From: Betaproteobacteria bacterium
GTDB lineage: Bacteria; Pseudomonadota; Gammaproteobacteria; Burkholderiales; Rhodocyclaceae
Direction of reading: 5' to 3'
Assembly (NCBI GenBank): GCA_020621405.1
Contig: JAHRYN010000006.1
Coordinates: 1-64,000, forward strand
Length of the DNA: 64,000 nt
This document shows positions 47,812 through 55,797 of the stretch, piece by piece. Position numbers and translations under genes: made by a program. Within the stretch, counting starts at the first letter, position 1. The number at the start of each line of letters is the position of its first letter. The notes beneath the pieces were generated by a model. It ran no database searches. It was given only the letters and a program-made list of their open reading frames with translations, and was not told the origin of the DNA.

Positions 47812-49071
47812 ATGCACATCCTCGTTCTGGGTGCCGGCGTCGTCGGCATCACCTCCGCCTGGTATCTGCGTCAGGCCGGTCACACCGTATCCGTCGTCGA
47901 TCGCCAGAGTCTGCCGGCGATGGAAACCAGTTTCGCCAACGGCGGACAGATATCCGTCAGCCACGCGGGCCCGTGGGCAACGCCGCAGGCACCTCTGATC
48001 GGCCTGCGCGGCATGGGCAAATCCAGCGCACCGGTACGCTTCTCGCCGACCGCCAACCACCGCCAGTGGCGCTGGATGGCAGCCTTCCTGCGCGAATGCA
48101 CGCCCGGGCGCGTGCGGGCGAACACGGACATCCTGTCGCGGCTTGCAGTCAGCAGCCACGCGGAACTGCAGATGCTCCGACGTGCGTTGCAACTGGACTA
48201 CGAACATTCGGAAAGCGGCATCCTTCACGTGTTCTCCAGCAAGCGCGAGTTCGAGCGCGCGCAGGCCCGGGCACGGACGCTGCAGGTGCACGGCATCCGC
48301 ATGGAAACCTGCGATGTCGCACGCTGCATTGAAATCGAACCGGCGCTGGCGACCAGCCGCCGCCAGATCGTGGGCGGACTGCACGCGCCCAACGACGAAA
48401 CCGGCGACGCCTGCGGCTTCACCCGAGCGCTGGCAACGGCCTGCGCCGACGCCGGCGTGACCTTCCATTTCGACACCACGGTCGACAGTCTCGATATCCA
48501 CAACAGCACGGTGCGCGGCGTCGCGGTACGCGATGAACGCGGGGTGCGCGGACTGCTGCGTGCCGATCAGGTGGTCTGCGCGATGGGCACGCACACGCGC
48601 CGGCTGGTCGAACAGCACGGACCGCGCCCGGCGCTGTATCCGATCAAGGGATACTCGATCAGCTTTCCGGCCGGACCGAAAGCACCGAATGTCAGCGTCA
48701 CCGACGAAGAGCACCGCATCGTGATGTCCAGGCTGGGCGGCACCATGCGGGTCGCCGGCATGGCGGAACTGGGCGGACAGACGATCACGATCGAACCGGA
48801 ACGCGTGCGTCTGCTGACCGACCTGGCGCAGTCGCTGTGCCCGGACGCCGGAGATTTCAGCAAGGCGGAACCCTGGGCCGGACTGCGTCCCTGCACCCCG
48901 GGCAACGTTCCGCTGATCGGACGCAGCCGGACAAAAGGGCTTTGGTACAACACCGGCCATGGCTCGCTGGGCTGGACGCTGGCCTGCGGCTCGGCCCGCC
49001 TGCTCGTCGACCTGTTCGACAAGGGCAGCTCCGACATCGCCTTCCCCTGGCTGACCGGCAAGCGGCACTGA
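47812..49071 (+). CDS. dadA: D-amino-acid dehydrogenase small subunit-type (DadA)
   Basis: 419 aa FAD-dependent oxidase of the DadA family. [20 protein letters not shown] forms the FAD site. [30 protein letters not shown] and [16 protein letters not shown] are characteristic of D-amino-acid dehydrogenases, which oxidise D-alanine and other D-amino acids and pass electrons to the quinone pool. No alanine racemase (dadX) is adjacent. A perfect hairpin follows the gene. Confidence 0.9.
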   Translation: MHILVLGAGVVGITSAWYLRQAGHTVSVVDRQSLPAMETSFANGGQISVSHAGPWATPQAPLIGLRGMGKSSAPVRFSPTANHRQWRWMAAFLRECTPGRVRANTDILSRLAVSSHAELQMLRRALQLDYEHSESGILHVFSSKREFERAQARARTLQVHGIRMETCDVARCIEIEPALATSRRQIVGGLHAPNDETGDACGFTRALATACADAGVTFHFDTTVDSLDIHNSTVRGVAVRDERGVRGLLRADQVVCAMGTHTRRLVEQHGPRPALYPIKGYSISFPAGPKAPNVSVTDEEHRIVMSRLGGTMRVAGMAELGGQTITIEPERVRLLTDLAQSLCPDAGDFSKAEPWAGLRPCTPGNVPLIGRSRTKGLWYNTGHGSLGWTLACGSARLLVDLFDKGSSDIAFPWLTGKRH

Positions 49072-49083
49072 ACGGATGAACTG

Positions 49084-49105
49084 CGGTGCCCGCGGCCGGG
49101 CACCG
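49084..49105. terminator. Hairpin between convergent dadA and the hydroxyacid dehydrogenase gene
   Basis: A perfect 9-base stem (CGGTGCCCG / CGGGCACCG) with a 4-base loop CGGC fills the 35-base gap between two converging genes. No T-run follows, so it is a terminator by position and stability only. Confidence 0.5.
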
Positions 49106-49106
49106 G

Positions 49107-49973
49107 TCAGGCCGGGTTCTCGAGTACGGTGAGCAGCGCCGACGTGTCCTTCATGGCGCCGCCCTGCGCCATCAATGCATTGAGCTGCTGCCACACTGAT
49201 GCCGACAGCGGCATCGCCAGCCCCAGTCCGGCCGCCTCGGCCAGCACGATGCCCATGTCCTTGTGATGCAGCCGCGCCTGCACGCCGGCCGCGAAGTCGC
49301 GGCTTGCCATGCGCCCACCGAACAGCTCCAGCGCGCGCGAGCCGGCCGAACCATGCGACATCGCCTCGCGCACACAGCCGAAATCCACGCCATTGGCCTG
49401 AGCCAGCCGCGCGGCCTCGGCCGCCGCCTCGATGAAGGCGCACAGGATCAACTGGTTGCAGGCCTTGGTCACCTGCCCGGCACCACTCGGTCCGACATGC
49501 ACCAGCGTGCGCCCGACCGCGGCAAGCAGCGGCCGCATGCGTTCGAACACCGCCGCATCGCCGCCGGCCATGATGGACAGCGTCGCCTCGATCGCGCCGC
49601 GCTCGCCGCCGGACACCGGCGCATCCAGCATGTCGATGCCGCGCGCGGCAAGCTCACACGCGATGTCGCGCGCGGCGGACGGTGCGATGGTGCTGTGGTC
49701 GATGAACACGCAGCCCGGCGGCGCACCTTCGATCACGCCGCCCGGCCCCAGCGCGACGGCGCGCACGTCGTCGCCACCGGTCACCACGCACATCACCGCG
49801 TCGGCACCGCGTGCGCAATCTGCCGGCGAATCCGCCGGCCGCGCACCGAGTTCGAGCAGCGGCTGCATCGAGGCGGCGCGGCGCGCCCATACCGTCACTT
49901 CATGTCCGGCACGCAGCAGGTTGCTGGCCATGGCGCGTCCCATCACGCCCAGGCCGATGAAACCGACCTTCAT
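49107..49973 (-). CDS. 3-Hydroxyisobutyrate dehydrogenase-family NAD(P)-dependent reductase, copy 2
   Basis: 288 aa beta-hydroxyacid dehydrogenase. GFIGLGVMGRAMASNLLRAGH is the dinucleotide fold, FIDHSTIAPSAARDIA leads to the substrate motif MLDAPVSGGERGAI, and GQVTKACNQL contains the catalytic Lys. The family includes 3-hydroxyisobutyrate dehydrogenase, tartronate semialdehyde reductase (GarR/GlxR) and succinic/glyoxylic semialdehyde reductases; which applies cannot be decided. Its start overlaps the stop of the upstream paralogue by four bases (ATGA). Confidence 0.85.
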   Translation of the reverse strand: MKVGFIGLGVMGRAMASNLLRAGHEVTVWARRAASMQPLLELGARPADSPADCARGADAVMCVVTGGDDVRAVALGPGGVIEGAPPGCVFIDHSTIAPSAARDIACELAARGIDMLDAPVSGGERGAIEATLSIMAGGDAAVFERMRPLLAAVGRTLVHVGPSGAGQVTKACNQLILCAFIEAAAEAARLAQANGVDFGCVREAMSHGSAGSRALELFGGRMASRDFAAGVQARLHHKDMGIVLAEAAGLGLAMPLSASVWQQLNALMAQGGAMKDTSALLTVLENPA

Positions 49974-50860
49974 TTTTCGATGCCGCCCAGGCCTTCGACC
50001 ACCTTGAGCATGGCGATCGAATCTTCCTCGCCCAGCCCCTGGCCGACCATGGCATTGAGCATCTGTGCCGCCGCGGCCGACGACGGCAGCGCCAGCCCCA
50101 TGCGATGTGCCTCGTTCATCACGATGCGCAGATCCTTCTGGTGCATCCAGGACTTGAAGCCGGGCCGGAAATTGCGGTCCAGCATGCGCTGGCCGTGGTT
50201 TTCCAGGATGCGGCTGTAGGCAAAGCCGCCGAGCAGCGCCTCGCGCACGCGCGCCGCGTCGACCCCGCTCTTTTCGGCGAAGGCGAAGGCTTCGGCCAGC
50301 GCCAGCACACCGACGCCAGTGATGATCTGGTTGCAGGCCTTCGCCACCTGACCGGCACCGCTGTCACCGACGCGGGTGACGTTCCTGCCCATCAGCCGGA
50401 ACAGCGGCAGCACACGTTCGAATGCAGCCTGCTCGCCGCCCGCCATGATGGTCAGTGCGGCGTTGATGGCACCGACCTCGCCGCCGGACACCGGGGCGTC
50501 GATCATCGACACGCCGGCCGCCGCCAGGCGGGCGGCGATCGAGCGCGCCGCCTCGGGTGCGATCGTGCTCATGTCGACGAAGATCATGCCGCTGCGCCCG
50601 GCCGCACCTTCGGCGATGCCACGCGGACCGAGCGCCAGCGCTTCGACGTCGGGCGCATCCGCCACCATGGTGAATACCACGTCGACCTCGCGCGCGACAT
50701 CGGCCGCCGACGCATGCAGCGTGGCAGCAGTGTCGCGGAACGGGTCGAGCGCCTCCGGCCGACGCGCCCACAGATGCAGGCTGTGCCCGCCGTTCGCCAG
50801 ATGCTGCGCCATCGGGCGCCCCATCAGGCCCAGACCGATAAAACCGACCTTCACATCCAT
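49970..50860 (-). CDS. 3-Hydroxyisobutyrate dehydrogenase-family NAD(P)-dependent reductase, copy 1
   Basis: 296 aa paralogue of the next gene downstream. It has VGFIGLGLMGRPMAQHLA, FVDMSTIAPEAARSIA, MIDAPVSGGEVGAINA and GQVAKACNQII in the same order as copy 2. Tartronate semialdehyde reductase (2-hydroxy-3-oxopropionate reductase) is a plausible assignment for one copy. A ribosome site AGGAGATGG lies before the ATG. The tandem looks like an old gene duplication with clear divergence. Confidence 0.85.
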   Translation of the reverse strand: MDVKVGFIGLGLMGRPMAQHLANGGHSLHLWARRPEALDPFRDTAATLHASAADVAREVDVVFTMVADAPDVEALALGPRGIAEGAAGRSGMIFVDMSTIAPEAARSIAARLAAAGVSMIDAPVSGGEVGAINAALTIMAGGEQAAFERVLPLFRLMGRNVTRVGDSGAGQVAKACNQIITGVGVLALAEAFAFAEKSGVDAARVREALLGGFAYSRILENHGQRMLDRNFRPGFKSWMHQKDLRIVMNEAHRMGLALPSSAAAAQMLNAMVGQGLGEEDSIAMLKVVEGLGGIEK

Positions 50861-50970
50861 CTCCTTGCCTGTTCATCCAACACGCCGCACACCGCAAGCG
50901 GTTCGTCCGGCACCACGCGTCCGACTATAACGCAGCGGCCGGCTGTGCCATCGCGGGCATAATCCGCGTC

Positions 50971-51885
50971 ATGGACTACACCAAACTGATCAAGGAAATC
51001 GGCCGCGGCGCCAAGGGATCGCGCGCACTGTCGCGCGAGGATGCACAGGCGCTGTTCGCCGACATGCTGGATGGACGCGTGCCGCCGCTGCAGCTCGGCG
51101 CCATCGTGATGGCGATGCGCATCAAGAGCGAGGCGCTGGACGAACTACTGGGCTTCAAGGCCGCCATCGACGATCGTATCGCACACATCGACGCACCGGC
51201 CGGACCTCGCACCGTGGTGCTGCCGACCTACAACGGCGCCCGCCGCCGACCCAACCTGATGCCGCTGCTGGCGCTGATGCTGGCTCGGGAAGGCGTGCCG
51301 GTACTGATCCATGGCCATTTCGATTTCGAAACCCGCGCCGACCCCTTCGCGCTGCTCGCCGCACTCGATCTCCCGCTCGCCGACAGCCCGGAGCAGGCCG
51401 GCAGCCTGCTCGAAAGCCGGCGCATCGCCTGCATCCGGCTGGAAAAGCTGAGTCCGGGTCTGCATGCACTGTTGTCGCTGCGCACTGAACTTGGCGTGCG
51501 CAACGCAGGACATTCGATGGCGAAGATGATCGATCCTATGCCCGGCCGCAGCGTGCGTGTGGTGTCAGTCACGCATCCGGAGTATCTGGAGAAGATGGCG
51601 CACTTCCTGCGCCTGGATGGCGGCCGCTCGATGCTGCTGCGCGGCACCGAAGGCGAGGTCTACGCCAATCCGGCGCGCCGTCCGCAGATGACCGGCTTCG
51701 TCGACGACGACGAGAAGGTGCTGTGCGAGGCGGAAGAAGGCGGCGCACTGCTGACCCAGCCGGAAGCCGGCATCGATGCGGCCAGCAACGCGCAGATCAT
51801 CTGCGACATGCTGGCCGGACTCATCCCGATACCGGACCCCTTGCGCGCCCAGTACGAGGCTTGCCAGGCGCTCAGCGCGGCCTGA
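50971..51885 (+). CDS. ybiB: YbiB/TrpD2-like nucleic-acid-binding protein (anthranilate phosphoribosyltransferase fold)
   Basis: 304 aa with the TrpD fold: LIKEIGRGAKGSRALSREDAQALFADMLDGRVPPLQLGAIVMAMRIKSE at the N terminus is the TrpD helical domain. The PRPP loop of true TrpD is replaced by VVLPTYNGARRRPNLMPLL, so catalytic TrpD activity is unlikely. E. coli YbiB (TrpD2) binds nucleic acid nonspecifically and is SOS-regulated. A second, divergent copy lies at 61640, so the two bracket the nitrate genes. A gap of more than 900 bases separates this gene from nirB. Confidence 0.87.
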   Translation: MDYTKLIKEIGRGAKGSRALSREDAQALFADMLDGRVPPLQLGAIVMAMRIKSEALDELLGFKAAIDDRIAHIDAPAGPRTVVLPTYNGARRRPNLMPLLALMLAREGVPVLIHGHFDFETRADPFALLAALDLPLADSPEQAGSLLESRRIACIRLEKLSPGLHALLSLRTELGVRNAGHSMAKMIDPMPGRSVRVVSVTHPEYLEKMAHFLRLDGGRSMLLRGTEGEVYANPARRPQMTGFVDDDEKVLCEAEEGGALLTQPEAGIDAASNAQIICDMLAGLIPIPDPLRAQYEACQALSAA

Positions 51886-52114
51886 CGCCGCGCGGACAAC
51901 AGACCTGATTCGCGTTCGCCAGCCAGGGTCCGGCGGACGCATGCCCTGTTGTACCGGCAGTCCGAAGCGTTCGCACCGCCGAACTCGCGCCGGCAGGCTC
52001 GGCTCAAGGCGCAACCGTCCTCCTCTCTGCCCGGCGTCCAGCAATTACGCTGTTCCGGCACATCAGCGTCCGGGCACCGCATCGCGGCCGGGCGTCGGAC
52101 ATCGAGTGCCGCAT

Positions 52115-52131
52115 CGCACCAGCGAAGTGCG
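52115..52131. promoter_or_regulatory. Candidate NtrC binding site
   Basis: CGCACCAGCGAAGTGCG has perfect 5-base arms in the form GCAC-N7-GTGC, the known NtrC half-site arrangement. It lies about 155 bases upstream of the -24 element, a usual enhancer distance. A single site by eye is weak evidence. Confidence 0.5.
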
Positions 52132-52285
52132 GAATGTCATGCGTATCGCCCCAGTAATGCGCACGCATCCAGCCCAACGCTCCCGGCCGCCGGCTCGAGG
52201 CGCGTCGGCACCGGGAGCAAATAAGCAGTTGAATATCAGCGTCTTGCAGAAATCACTCCTTCGTATTCCCGTCACGCCGGTCGCC

Positions 52286-52301
52286 TGGCCACTTTTTTGC
52301 T
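52286..52301 (+). promoter_or_regulatory. Sigma-54 (-24/-12) promoter of nirBD
   Basis: TGGCCACTTTTTTGCT matches the RpoN consensus, with GG and GC separated by exactly ten bases and a T-rich middle. Transcription should start near 52312, leaving a leader of about 478 nt before nirB. Confidence 0.75.
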
Positions 52302-52312
52302 AGGAAGGGTGC

Positions 52313-52746
52313 GGGCTGAACGGGATCGGCGATTCGATCCCGGCAGGCCGACAGGTCAGGTTCAAGCCCGGGTCATCCTGGCGCAGGGACACCCCGCGAG
52401 TAACGCGGCTCCCTCCGCCGGATAGCAGGCCGAGCACACACGACGCAATGACGCGTCGTGCTCCGGCTGACACGTGGTCGCTGAAGCTGATCAAAAAAAC
52501 CAACGCGGATGTTCCGCCAGAACAAGCAGCGTCGAACCGGGCCGGTTCGGCCTGCAGTCACCGCCGGCAACAGGTGCTTGTGCGCCCGCCCGGCCCGGCA
52601 GTACTCGGCTCAACGCCCAAAGACGGGCGAAGACCGACAGCAAAAATCCAGACCGGAGCGTTCCGGTCGCACGTGCTTTACCCGGAAGGCGCCAGCAATC
52701 CTGCAGGCGCGCGGTTCCGTTCGCCCGGAATCACTGCCGGATCGCA
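52313..52746 (+). ncRNA. Structured 5' leader of nirB mRNA
   Basis: Between the promoter and the terminator-like hairpin I find several stems: 52321-52342 (CGGGATCG / CGATCCCG, loop of 6); about 52394-52408 (CCGCG / CGCGG, loop AGTAA); 52439-52460 (listed separately); 52533-52549 (CGAACCG / CGGTTCG, loop of 3); 52651-52668 (GACCGGA / TCCGGTC, loop GCGT); and 52689-52710 (GCGCC / GGCGC enclosing GCA / TGC). Perfect stems at this density suggest an RNA element. Long nitrate-controlled leaders with antitermination are known for nas operons; this one is not a recognised family. Confidence 0.5.
52439..52460 (+). promoter_or_regulatory. Hexaloop hairpin in nirB leader, possible ANTAR-protein target
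   Basis: A perfect 8-base stem (CACGACGC / GCGTCGTG) closes a six-base loop AATGAC, with A at loop position 1 and G at position 4. ANTAR antiterminators such as NasR and NasT bind pairs of hairpins with exactly such hexaloops. I could not find a convincing second hexaloop next to it, and the terminator lies some 290 bases further on, so the assignment is tentative. Confidence 0.35.
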
Positions 52747-52775
52747 GGCCGCACGATTTGCGGTCAGTTCTTTTT
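52747..52775 (+). terminator. Terminator-like hairpin just upstream of nirB
   Basis: Stem GGCCGCA / TGCGGTC (one G-U pair) with loop CGATT, followed by AGTTCTTTTT. It ends 14 bases before the nirB ATG and downstream of the promoter, so it would act as an attenuator of nirB rather than ending an upstream gene. Confidence 0.55.
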
Positions 52776-52789
52776 GCGGGAATCGGGAC

Positions 52790-55258
52790 ATGCAGAAAAA
52801 ACGTCTGGTCATGGTCGGCAACGGAATGGCGGGTTGCCGGACGCTGGAAGAGCTGCTCAGGATCGCGCCGGAGATGTACGACATCACGGTGTTCGGCGCC
52901 GAGCCGCATCCGAACTACAACCGCATCCTGCTGTCGCCGGTACTGGCCGGCGAAATGACAGTGCAGGACATCATCCTGAACGACTGGGACTGGTACCGCG
53001 ACAATCAGATCACCCTGCATGCGGGCAGGAAGGTCGTGAAGATCGACCGCATCGCACGCAAGGTGATCGCCGACGACGGCACCGAAGCCGAGTACGACCG
53101 CCTGCTGTTGGCCACCGGTTCCAACCCCTTCATCCTGCCCGTGCCGGGCAAGGATCTGCCGGGCGTCATCGCCTACCGCGACATCGCCGACACCGACGCG
53201 ATGATTGAGGCGGCGGCCACACGCCGGCATGCGGTGGTGATCGGTGCCGGCCTGCTGGGTCTGGAAGCGGCCAACGGCCTGGCGCTGCGCGGCATGGACG
53301 TGACCATCGTGCATCTGGGCGCCTGGATCATGGAACGCCAGCTCGACAAGCCGTCGGCCGACATGCTGCAGGCCTCGCTCGAAAAGAAGGGGCTGGCCTT
53401 CCTGCTGGAAAAGCAGACCGAATCGCTGATCGCCGGCGCCGACGGCCGGGTATCGGCGGTGCGCTTCAAGAGCGGCGAGACCATTCCGGCCGATCTGGTG
53501 GTGATGGCCGCCGGCATCCGCCCGAACACCGATCTGGCGGAGAAGGCCGGCCTGTACTGCAACCGCGGGCTGGTGGTCAATGACACGCTGCAGACCTATG
53601 ACCCGAAGATCTACGCGGTCGGCGAATGCGTGAGCCATCGCGGCATCGCCTACGGTCTGGTCGCGCCGCTGTTCGAACAGGCCAAGGTGTGCGCCAACCA
53701 CCTCGCGCAATACGGCATCGGCACCTACAAGGGCTCGGTGACCTCGACCAAGCTCAAGGTCACCGGCATCGACGTGTTTTCGGCCGGCAACTTCACCGGC
53801 GGGCCGGGCTGCGATGACATCGTGCTGCACGACCCGTCGGGCGGCGTCTACAAGCGCCTGGTGCTCGAAGGCGATCGCCTGGTCGGCGCCTGTCTGTATG
53901 GCGACACGGCCGACGGCTCCTGGTACTTCCAACTGATCAAGGATGGCCAGGACATCCATGCGGTGCGCGACCACCTGATGTTCGGCCAGAACCACCTCGG
54001 CGACGTCGGCCACAAGGGCCAGACGCAGGCCGCCTCGATGCCGGACACGGCCGAAGTGTGCGGCTGCAACGGCGTGTGCAAGGGCACCATCGTCAAGGCC
54101 ATCAAGGAAAAGGGGCTGTTCTCGCTGGACGACGTGCGCAAGCACACCAAGGCGTCGAGTTCCTGCGGTTCCTGCACCGGACTGGTCGAACAGATACTGG
54201 CGTCCTGCGTGGGCGGCGCCTACCAACCCGCCAATTCCACGTCAAAGCCGATGTGCGGCTGCACCGACCGGAACCACGGCGACGTGCGCACGGCCATCCG
54301 CGAACGCCACTTCATCGACATCCCGACGGTGATGCGCGAACTGCAATGGACGACACCCAACGGCTGCGCCTCCTGCCGCCCGGCGCTGAACTACTACCTG
54401 ACCTCGACCTGGCCGCACGAGGCGAAGGACGATCCGCAGAGCCGCTTCATCAACGAACGCGCGCACGCCAACATCCAGAAGGACGGCACCTACTCTGTGG
54501 TGCCGCGCATGTGGGGCGGACTGACCACGCCGGGCGAACTGCGTGCCATCGCCGACGCGGCCGAGAAATACAAGGTGCCAACGGTCAAGGTGACCGGCGG
54601 CCAGCGCATCGACCTGCTGGGCGTGAAGAAGGACGACCTGCCGGCGATGTGGGCCGACTTCGCCCAGGCCGGCATGGTGTCCGGCCATGCCTACGGCAAG
54701 AGCCTGCGCACGGTGAAGACCTGCGTCGGCGCCGAGCACTGCCGTTTCGGCACCCAGCTGTCGATGAGCATGGGCGTGAAGCTGGAAAAGATGCTGTTCG
54801 GCATGTACAGCCCGCACAAGGTCAAGCTCGCCGTATCCGGCTGCCCGCGCAACTGCGCCGAGGCCGGCATCAAGGACGTCGGTGTCATCGGCGTCGAATC
54901 CGGTTACGAAATCTATGTCGCTGGCAACGGCGGCATCAAGACCGAGGTTGCGCAGTATTTCTGCAAGGTCAGCAGCGACGAGGAAGTGATGGAGTACGCC
55001 GGCGCCTTCCTGCAGCTCTACCGCGAGGAAGGCTGGTACCTCGAACGCACGGTGCACTACATCGAGCGTGTCGGTCTGGACCACGTCAAGGGCAAGGTGG
55101 TCGAGGACGCCGAGAACCGCAAGGCACTGTACGACCGACTGCTGTTCGCGCTGCAGGACTACAAGGATCCGTGGCTCGAACGCGCCGAGGCCGACCGCAA
55201 GTCGGAACTCGGCCGCGAGTTCCGCACCATCGCGATCCGCGAAGCGATGAAGGCCTGA
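52790..55258 (+). CDS. nirB: Assimilatory nitrite reductase [NAD(P)H] large subunit NirB
   Basis: 822 aa cytoplasmic enzyme reducing nitrite to ammonium. FAD site at residues 10-15 (GNGMAG) and NAD site at 151-160 (IGAGLLGLEA). Two BFD-like [2Fe-2S] segments follow: Cys424, 426, 459, 462 and Cys489, 491, 526, 529. The sirohaem/[4Fe-4S] ligands are Cys645, Cys651, Cys685 and Cys689 (TCVGAEHC and SGCPRNC). The ATG at 52790 gives the family start; the open frame upstream runs through leader RNA. Expression is probably nitrogen-controlled from the sigma-54 promoter and leader. Confidence 0.97.
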   Translation: MQKKRLVMVGNGMAGCRTLEELLRIAPEMYDITVFGAEPHPNYNRILLSPVLAGEMTVQDIILNDWDWYRDNQITLHAGRKVVKIDRIARKVIADDGTEAEYDRLLLATGSNPFILPVPGKDLPGVIAYRDIADTDAMIEAAATRRHAVVIGAGLLGLEAANGLALRGMDVTIVHLGAWIMERQLDKPSADMLQASLEKKGLAFLLEKQTESLIAGADGRVSAVRFKSGETIPADLVVMAAGIRPNTDLAEKAGLYCNRGLVVNDTLQTYDPKIYAVGECVSHRGIAYGLVAPLFEQAKVCANHLAQYGIGTYKGSVTSTKLKVTGIDVFSAGNFTGGPGCDDIVLHDPSGGVYKRLVLEGDRLVGACLYGDTADGSWYFQLIKDGQDIHAVRDHLMFGQNHLGDVGHKGQTQAASMPDTAEVCGCNGVCKGTIVKAIKEKGLFSLDDVRKHTKASSSCGSCTGLVEQILASCVGGAYQPANSTSKPMCGCTDRNHGDVRTAIRERHFIDIPTVMRELQWTTPNGCASCRPALNYYLTSTWPHEAKDDPQSRFINERAHANIQKDGTYSVVPRMWGGLTTPGELRAIADAAEKYKVPTVKVTGGQRIDLLGVKKDDLPAMWADFAQAGMVSGHAYGKSLRTVKTCVGAEHCRFGTQLSMSMGVKLEKMLFGMYSPHKVKLAVSGCPRNCAEAGIKDVGVIGVESGYEIYVAGNGGIKTEVAQYFCKVSSDEEVMEYAGAFLQLYREEGWYLERTVHYIERVGLDHVKGKVVEDAENRKALYDRLLFALQDYKDPWLERAEADRKSELGREFRTIAIREAMKA

Positions 55259-55284
55259 CCGGCAGATGCAGGCTGAAAGATGCC

Positions 55285-55304
55285 GGGCGCGAGGAAGAGC
55301 GCCC
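55285..55304 (+). other. Hairpin between nirB and nirD
   Basis: GGGCGC / GCGCCC stem with an 8-base loop in the 90-base gap between nirB and nirD. No T-run. It may protect or adjust the relative amount of nirB and nirD message; a terminator role is unlikely because nirD is needed with nirB. Confidence 0.35.
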
Positions 55305-55348
55305 GTCTTCAGCTTGCCGCTTGAATCTTGCAACTAGAGGCTGAAACC

Positions 55349-55660
55349 ATGACGACTTCCGACTGGGCGCAGATCTGTGCGCTCGAAGACATTCCCCACC
55401 TGGGCTCGCGCGTCGTGCGCGCCGCCTCCGGCGACATCGCCCTCTTTCGCAACGAAGGCCGGGTATTCGCGGTGCATGACAAGTGCCCGCACAAGGGCGG
55501 CCCGCTGTCGCAGGGAATCATGCATGGCGACACGGTCACCTGCCCGCTGCACAGCTGGAAGATCCAGCTCGACACCGGCGCAGCGATCGCACCGGACGTC
55601 GGCTGCACCCGCCGCTTCGACGTGAAGGTCGAGAACGGACAGGTACTGCTGAAAGCCTGA
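55349..55660 (+). CDS. nirD: Nitrite reductase small subunit NirD
   Basis: 103 aa Rieske-like protein. KCPHKGGPLSQG and CPLHSWKIQLDTG hold the Cys-x-His and Cys-x2-His pattern of a Rieske [2Fe-2S] site, complete here, while many enterobacterial NirD proteins have lost it. It is the partner subunit of NirB. The start at 55349 is preferred over an ATG seven codons earlier because it begins directly with the family sequence (TSDWAQICALEDIP). Confidence 0.94.
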   Translation: MTTSDWAQICALEDIPHLGSRVVRAASGDIALFRNEGRVFAVHDKCPHKGGPLSQGIMHGDTVTCPLHSWKIQLDTGAAIAPDVGCTRRFDVKVENGQVLLKA

Positions 55661-55797
55661 ACGCCTTGCCACGGCCGGCGCCGCGCAGGTGCCGTGCCGA
55701 TCGATTCGACACACCATTCATTCAACACTGATCCCGAAGTACGTCTGCCCGCATCGACGCGCGCACGACGGATTCGTCACCGGGAGGTCTTCCGCCG

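Larger units (their letters stand above)
51886..52789 (+). other. Long intergenic region before nirB
   Basis: 904 bases without a convincing gene. Short open frames exist but show no family resemblance and no ribosome site worth naming. The first 225 bases are GC-rich and featureless to my eye. Then come a candidate NtrC palindrome (52115-52131), a sigma-54 promoter (52286-52301) and a leader with several hairpins ending in a terminator-like hairpin at 52747-52775. Confidence 0.75.

Noticed and set aside
52394-52408. Second hexaloop partner for an ANTAR target in the nirB leader
   Set aside because: The loop is five bases (AGTAA) and lacks G at position 4.
52448-52789. N-terminal extension of nirB by 114 codons
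   Set aside because: The extension has low similarity to anything, lies in the hairpin-rich leader and precedes a normal NirB start; it is kept as leader RNA.
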